A DNA stretch of 6,838 bases from Alphaproteobacteria bacterium. Lineage in GTDB: Bacteria > Pseudomonadota > Alphaproteobacteria > Micropepsales > Micropepsaceae. Of the stretch, positions 6,289-6,838 are shown piece after piece. The position numbers and the translations under genes were made by a program. Location of the stretch: positions 1-6,838 of the forward strand of contig JAATGK010000418.1 in NCBI GenBank assembly GCA_015654715.1, written 5' to 3'. The stretch's first letter is position 1. The number at the start of each line of letters is the position of its first letter. Below the pieces are notes generated by a model. That model was not told where the DNA came from. It saw only the letters and a list, made by a program, of their open reading frames with translations, and searched no databases.

Positions 6289-6838
6289 ATGACCACAATC
6301 GTCGCCATGAACCGCCCTGATGAGATGACGCGCCCCAGTGCCATGAAACAAATGGCCGATGCTATCGCGTTTCTCACGGCTCGCTATCAGGATCAGCCAA
6401 GCCTGGAAGCGGCCGCGGCGGCGGTTGGTCTGTCGCCGTTTCATTTCCAGCGCTTGTTCACCGCCCATGTTGGGGTCAGCCCCAAGGCGTTTGTCGGCCA
6501 TCTCACCCTCGACCACGCCAAGCGCGAACTGGCGCAAGGGGCCAGCGTGCTGGCGGCGGCCTTGGAGGCGGGATTGTCGGGCCCGTCGCGGCTGCATGAT
6601 CTTTGTTTGAAAATCGAAGCCATGACGCCTGGTGATTACGCCAAGGCCGGCGCCGGGCTCACCATCGAGGCCGGTTTTGCCTGGTCGCCGTTCGGCTTGG
6701 CGATTGTCACGGCAACCGAAAAAGGCGTCTGCGGCCTCGGTTTCGGTAACGACGAAGCGGCGATGTTCGCCGACATGAGAGCGCGCTGGCCGAAAGCGGA
6801 CTACCGCCGCAACGATGCCCGCGCGGCCAAACGGATCG
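6289..6838 (+). CDS. ada: Ada-like AraC-type regulator / methylated-DNA-protein-cysteine methyltransferase (3' end beyond window)
   Basis: A frame open from ATG 6289 to the window end encodes about 183 residues with no stop. Residues 22-120 form an AraC-type DNA-binding region with two helix-turn-helices: SLEAAAAAVGLSPFHFQRLF (38-57) and VLAAALEAGLSGPSRLHDL (87-105), then TPGDYAKAGAGL. From about 124, IEAGFAWSPFGLAIVTATEKGVCGLGF and later MRARWPKADY match the N-terminal half of the O6-alkylguanine-DNA methyltransferase part of Ada proteins. The methyl-accepting PCHR motif would lie beyond the window. In full Ada the enzyme transfers a methyl group from DNA to its own cysteine, and an N-terminal zinc domain senses methylphosphotriesters. 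That domain is absent, as only about 20 unrelated residues precede the AraC region. In-frame ATGs at 6307, 6325, 6343 and 6352 also exist and none has a clear ribosome binding site, so the start is uncertain. Confidence 0.88.
   Translation, partial: MTTIVAMNRPDEMTRPSAMKQMADAIAFLTARYQDQPSLEAAAAAVGLSPFHFQRLFTAHVGVSPKAFVGHLTLDHAKRELAQGASVLAAALEAGLSGPSRLHDLCLKIEAMTPGDYAKAGAGLTIEAGFAWSPFGLAIVTATEKGVCGLGFGNDEAAMFADMRARWPKADYRRNDARAAKRI

Noticed and set aside
6178..6597. A long N-terminal extension of endonuclease III on the minus strand
   Set aside because: It would cross the divergent spacer and overlap the AraC-type coding region of the ada-like gene; the Nth family begins at about the ATG at 6177.

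Overview
The window reads as an ordinary housekeeping stretch of a GC-rich alphaproteobacterial chromosome. The case rests on the gene content and order (end of coaE, then dnaQ, secB on the opposite strand, a TimA-type Tim44-domain gene, mltA, an Smr gene), which is characteristic of Alphaproteobacteria, and on the close fit of each protein to its alphaproteobacterial form. The sequence alone does not allow a genus call. No phage, transposon, CRISPR, tRNA or rRNA signal was found, and no stretch over 300 bases lacks a gene.

Layout. (1) Positions 1-823, plus strand: the last codons of dephospho-CoA kinase (coaE), whose frame runs on past the expected end into dnaQ, followed by the complete proofreading exonuclease subunit gene dnaQ. 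(2) 842-1324, minus strand: secB, meeting dnaQ tail to tail across 18 bases. (3) 1502-3981, plus strand: a tight three-gene operon of a Tim44-domain membrane protein, the lytic transglycosylase mltA and an Smr-domain protein, with gene joints tgaGTG and ATGA. It diverges from secB across about 177 bases that should hold both promoters. (4) 3978-4967, minus strand: a PfkB-family sugar/nucleoside kinase whose stop codon overlaps that of the Smr gene. (5) 5160-5516, plus strand: a small lipoprotein, divergent from the kinase across a 192-base spacer that carries a clear inverted repeat. (6) 5476-6177, minus strand: endonuclease III (nth), overlapping the end of the lipoprotein gene by 41 bases. 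(7) 6289 to the window end, plus strand: the 5' part of an Ada-like gene, an AraC-type DNA-binding region joined to the start of an O6-alkylguanine-DNA methyltransferase domain, lacking the usual N-terminal metal-binding sensor.

How the genes fit together. SecB, the Tim44-domain protein and MltA all act at or across the cell envelope (export chaperoning, membrane-anchored assembly, peptidoglycan turnover). The right end pairs two DNA-repair genes, nth and the ada-like gene, divergently over 111 bases. CoaE and DnaQ are the usual core-metabolism and replication neighbours of this locus. I found no new biological system here. The points most worth checking are the coaE run-on, the TGCGCAAAA inverted repeat upstream of the kinase, the sensor-less Ada-like gene, and the three convergent gene pairs with no room for ordinary terminators.
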